64,000 nt of DNA, taken from contig CAUTOC010000006.1 in NCBI GenBank assembly GCA_963539695.1, forward strand, positions 1 to 64,000, given 5' to 3'. Below the pieces are notes generated by a model. It saw nothing but the letters and a program-made list of their open reading frames with translations, was not told the DNA's origin and did not search any database. How positions within the stretch are numbered: the first letter of the stretch is position 1; every line of letters starts with the position of its first letter. A program made the translations under genes and the position numbers. Source of the stretch: Catonella sp963539695 (GTDB lineage: Bacteria > Bacillota > Clostridia > Lachnospirales > Lachnospiraceae). Shown here one piece after another: positions 63,874 to 64,000 of the stretch.

Positions 63874-64000
63874 ATGAAACATTATTTATATCTGAAAGTG
63901 AAGAATGGATTTATATTACAGTTGACAATAAGGTGTATAAAGTCAAACTGACTGCAGATGAAGTGAAAAATTTATATAACACAATAAAAAACATCAAAAA
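63849..64000 (+). CDS. Partial RiPP-cluster gene, cut by window end
   Basis: ATG 63849 (GGAGAAG upstream) opens MEKRKYSINETLFISESEEW, then IYITVDNKVYKVKLTADEV, with no stop before 64000. It overlaps the preceding gene by 25 bp. The beginning suggests a small beta-rich peptide-recognition domain, such as the RRE/PqqD-like leader-binding module, but too little is visible to decide. Confidence 0.55.
   Translation, partial: MEKRKYSINETLFISESEEWIYITVDNKVYKVKLTADEVKNLYNTIKNIK

Overview
The window is a stretch of chromosome from a low-GC Firmicute, most likely an anaerobic Lachnospiraceae member. The evidence is the A/T-rich codon use, the strong AGGAGG ribosome sites and TTGACA-17-TATAAT promoters, a Veg homologue, a short (478 aa) prolyl-tRNA synthetase, an oxygen-sensitive anaerobic sulfatase maturase and YesM/YesN-type two-component genes. 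The genus is not determined; an oral or gut commensal is a guess from the GH84 hyaluronidase-like protein.

Region 1 (1-3480) holds a partial AraC-type regulator divergent from a MATE efflux pump, then gene debris: an AraC relic, the C-terminus of an ABC exporter and an AlbA/Schlafen-type relic. Region 2 (3.5-21.5 kb) is a defence island: a complete four-gene Wadjet-type system (jetABCD), a type IIG restriction-modification gene broken by a one-base frameshift, two more relics, an AAA ATPase plus subtilisin-like protease pair, and a three-gene ABC-3C type system (effector, middle component, DUF3732 SMC-like ATPase) whose effector carries a deletion near its N-terminus.

Region 3 (21.5-29.1 kb) is an AraC regulator (frameshifted in an A9 run), a five-gene peptide/nickel-type ABC importer and an anaerobic sulfatase maturase. 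Region 4 (29.1-39.4 kb) has two divergent units. On the minus strand are sulfatase, sensor kinase, response regulator and DNA adenine methylase; on the plus strand is a sulfonate/nitrate/taurine-type ABC importer (binding lipoprotein, two permeases, two ATPases). With the maturase they suggest sensing, hydrolysis and import of a sulfated or sulfonated compound. A 285-bp MITE-like element follows.

Region 5 (39.9-56.2 kb) is core-like: a lipoprotein, murA, proS, cca, a PEGA-domain protein, a secreted GH84 beta-N-acetylglucosaminidase, veg, a split HMA protein plus metal P-type ATPase, a WG-repeat protein, and an ECF sigma factor with its probable anti-sigma.

Region 6 (56.3-64 kb) begins at tRNA-Arg(CCT), followed by remnants of an integrative conjugative element (relaxase C-terminus, an oriT-like cluster of hairpins, an OB-fold protein). 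It then carries what I consider the most interesting locus. A double-HTH/TPR regulator faces a convergent 54-aa exported-peptide gene that overlaps its stop codon, next to a LanB-type lantibiotic dehydratase and two further RiPP-cluster genes, the last cut by the window edge. The layout resembles RRNPP peptide quorum sensing controlling a lanthipeptide/RiPP cluster, as in pneumococcal TprA/PhrA.
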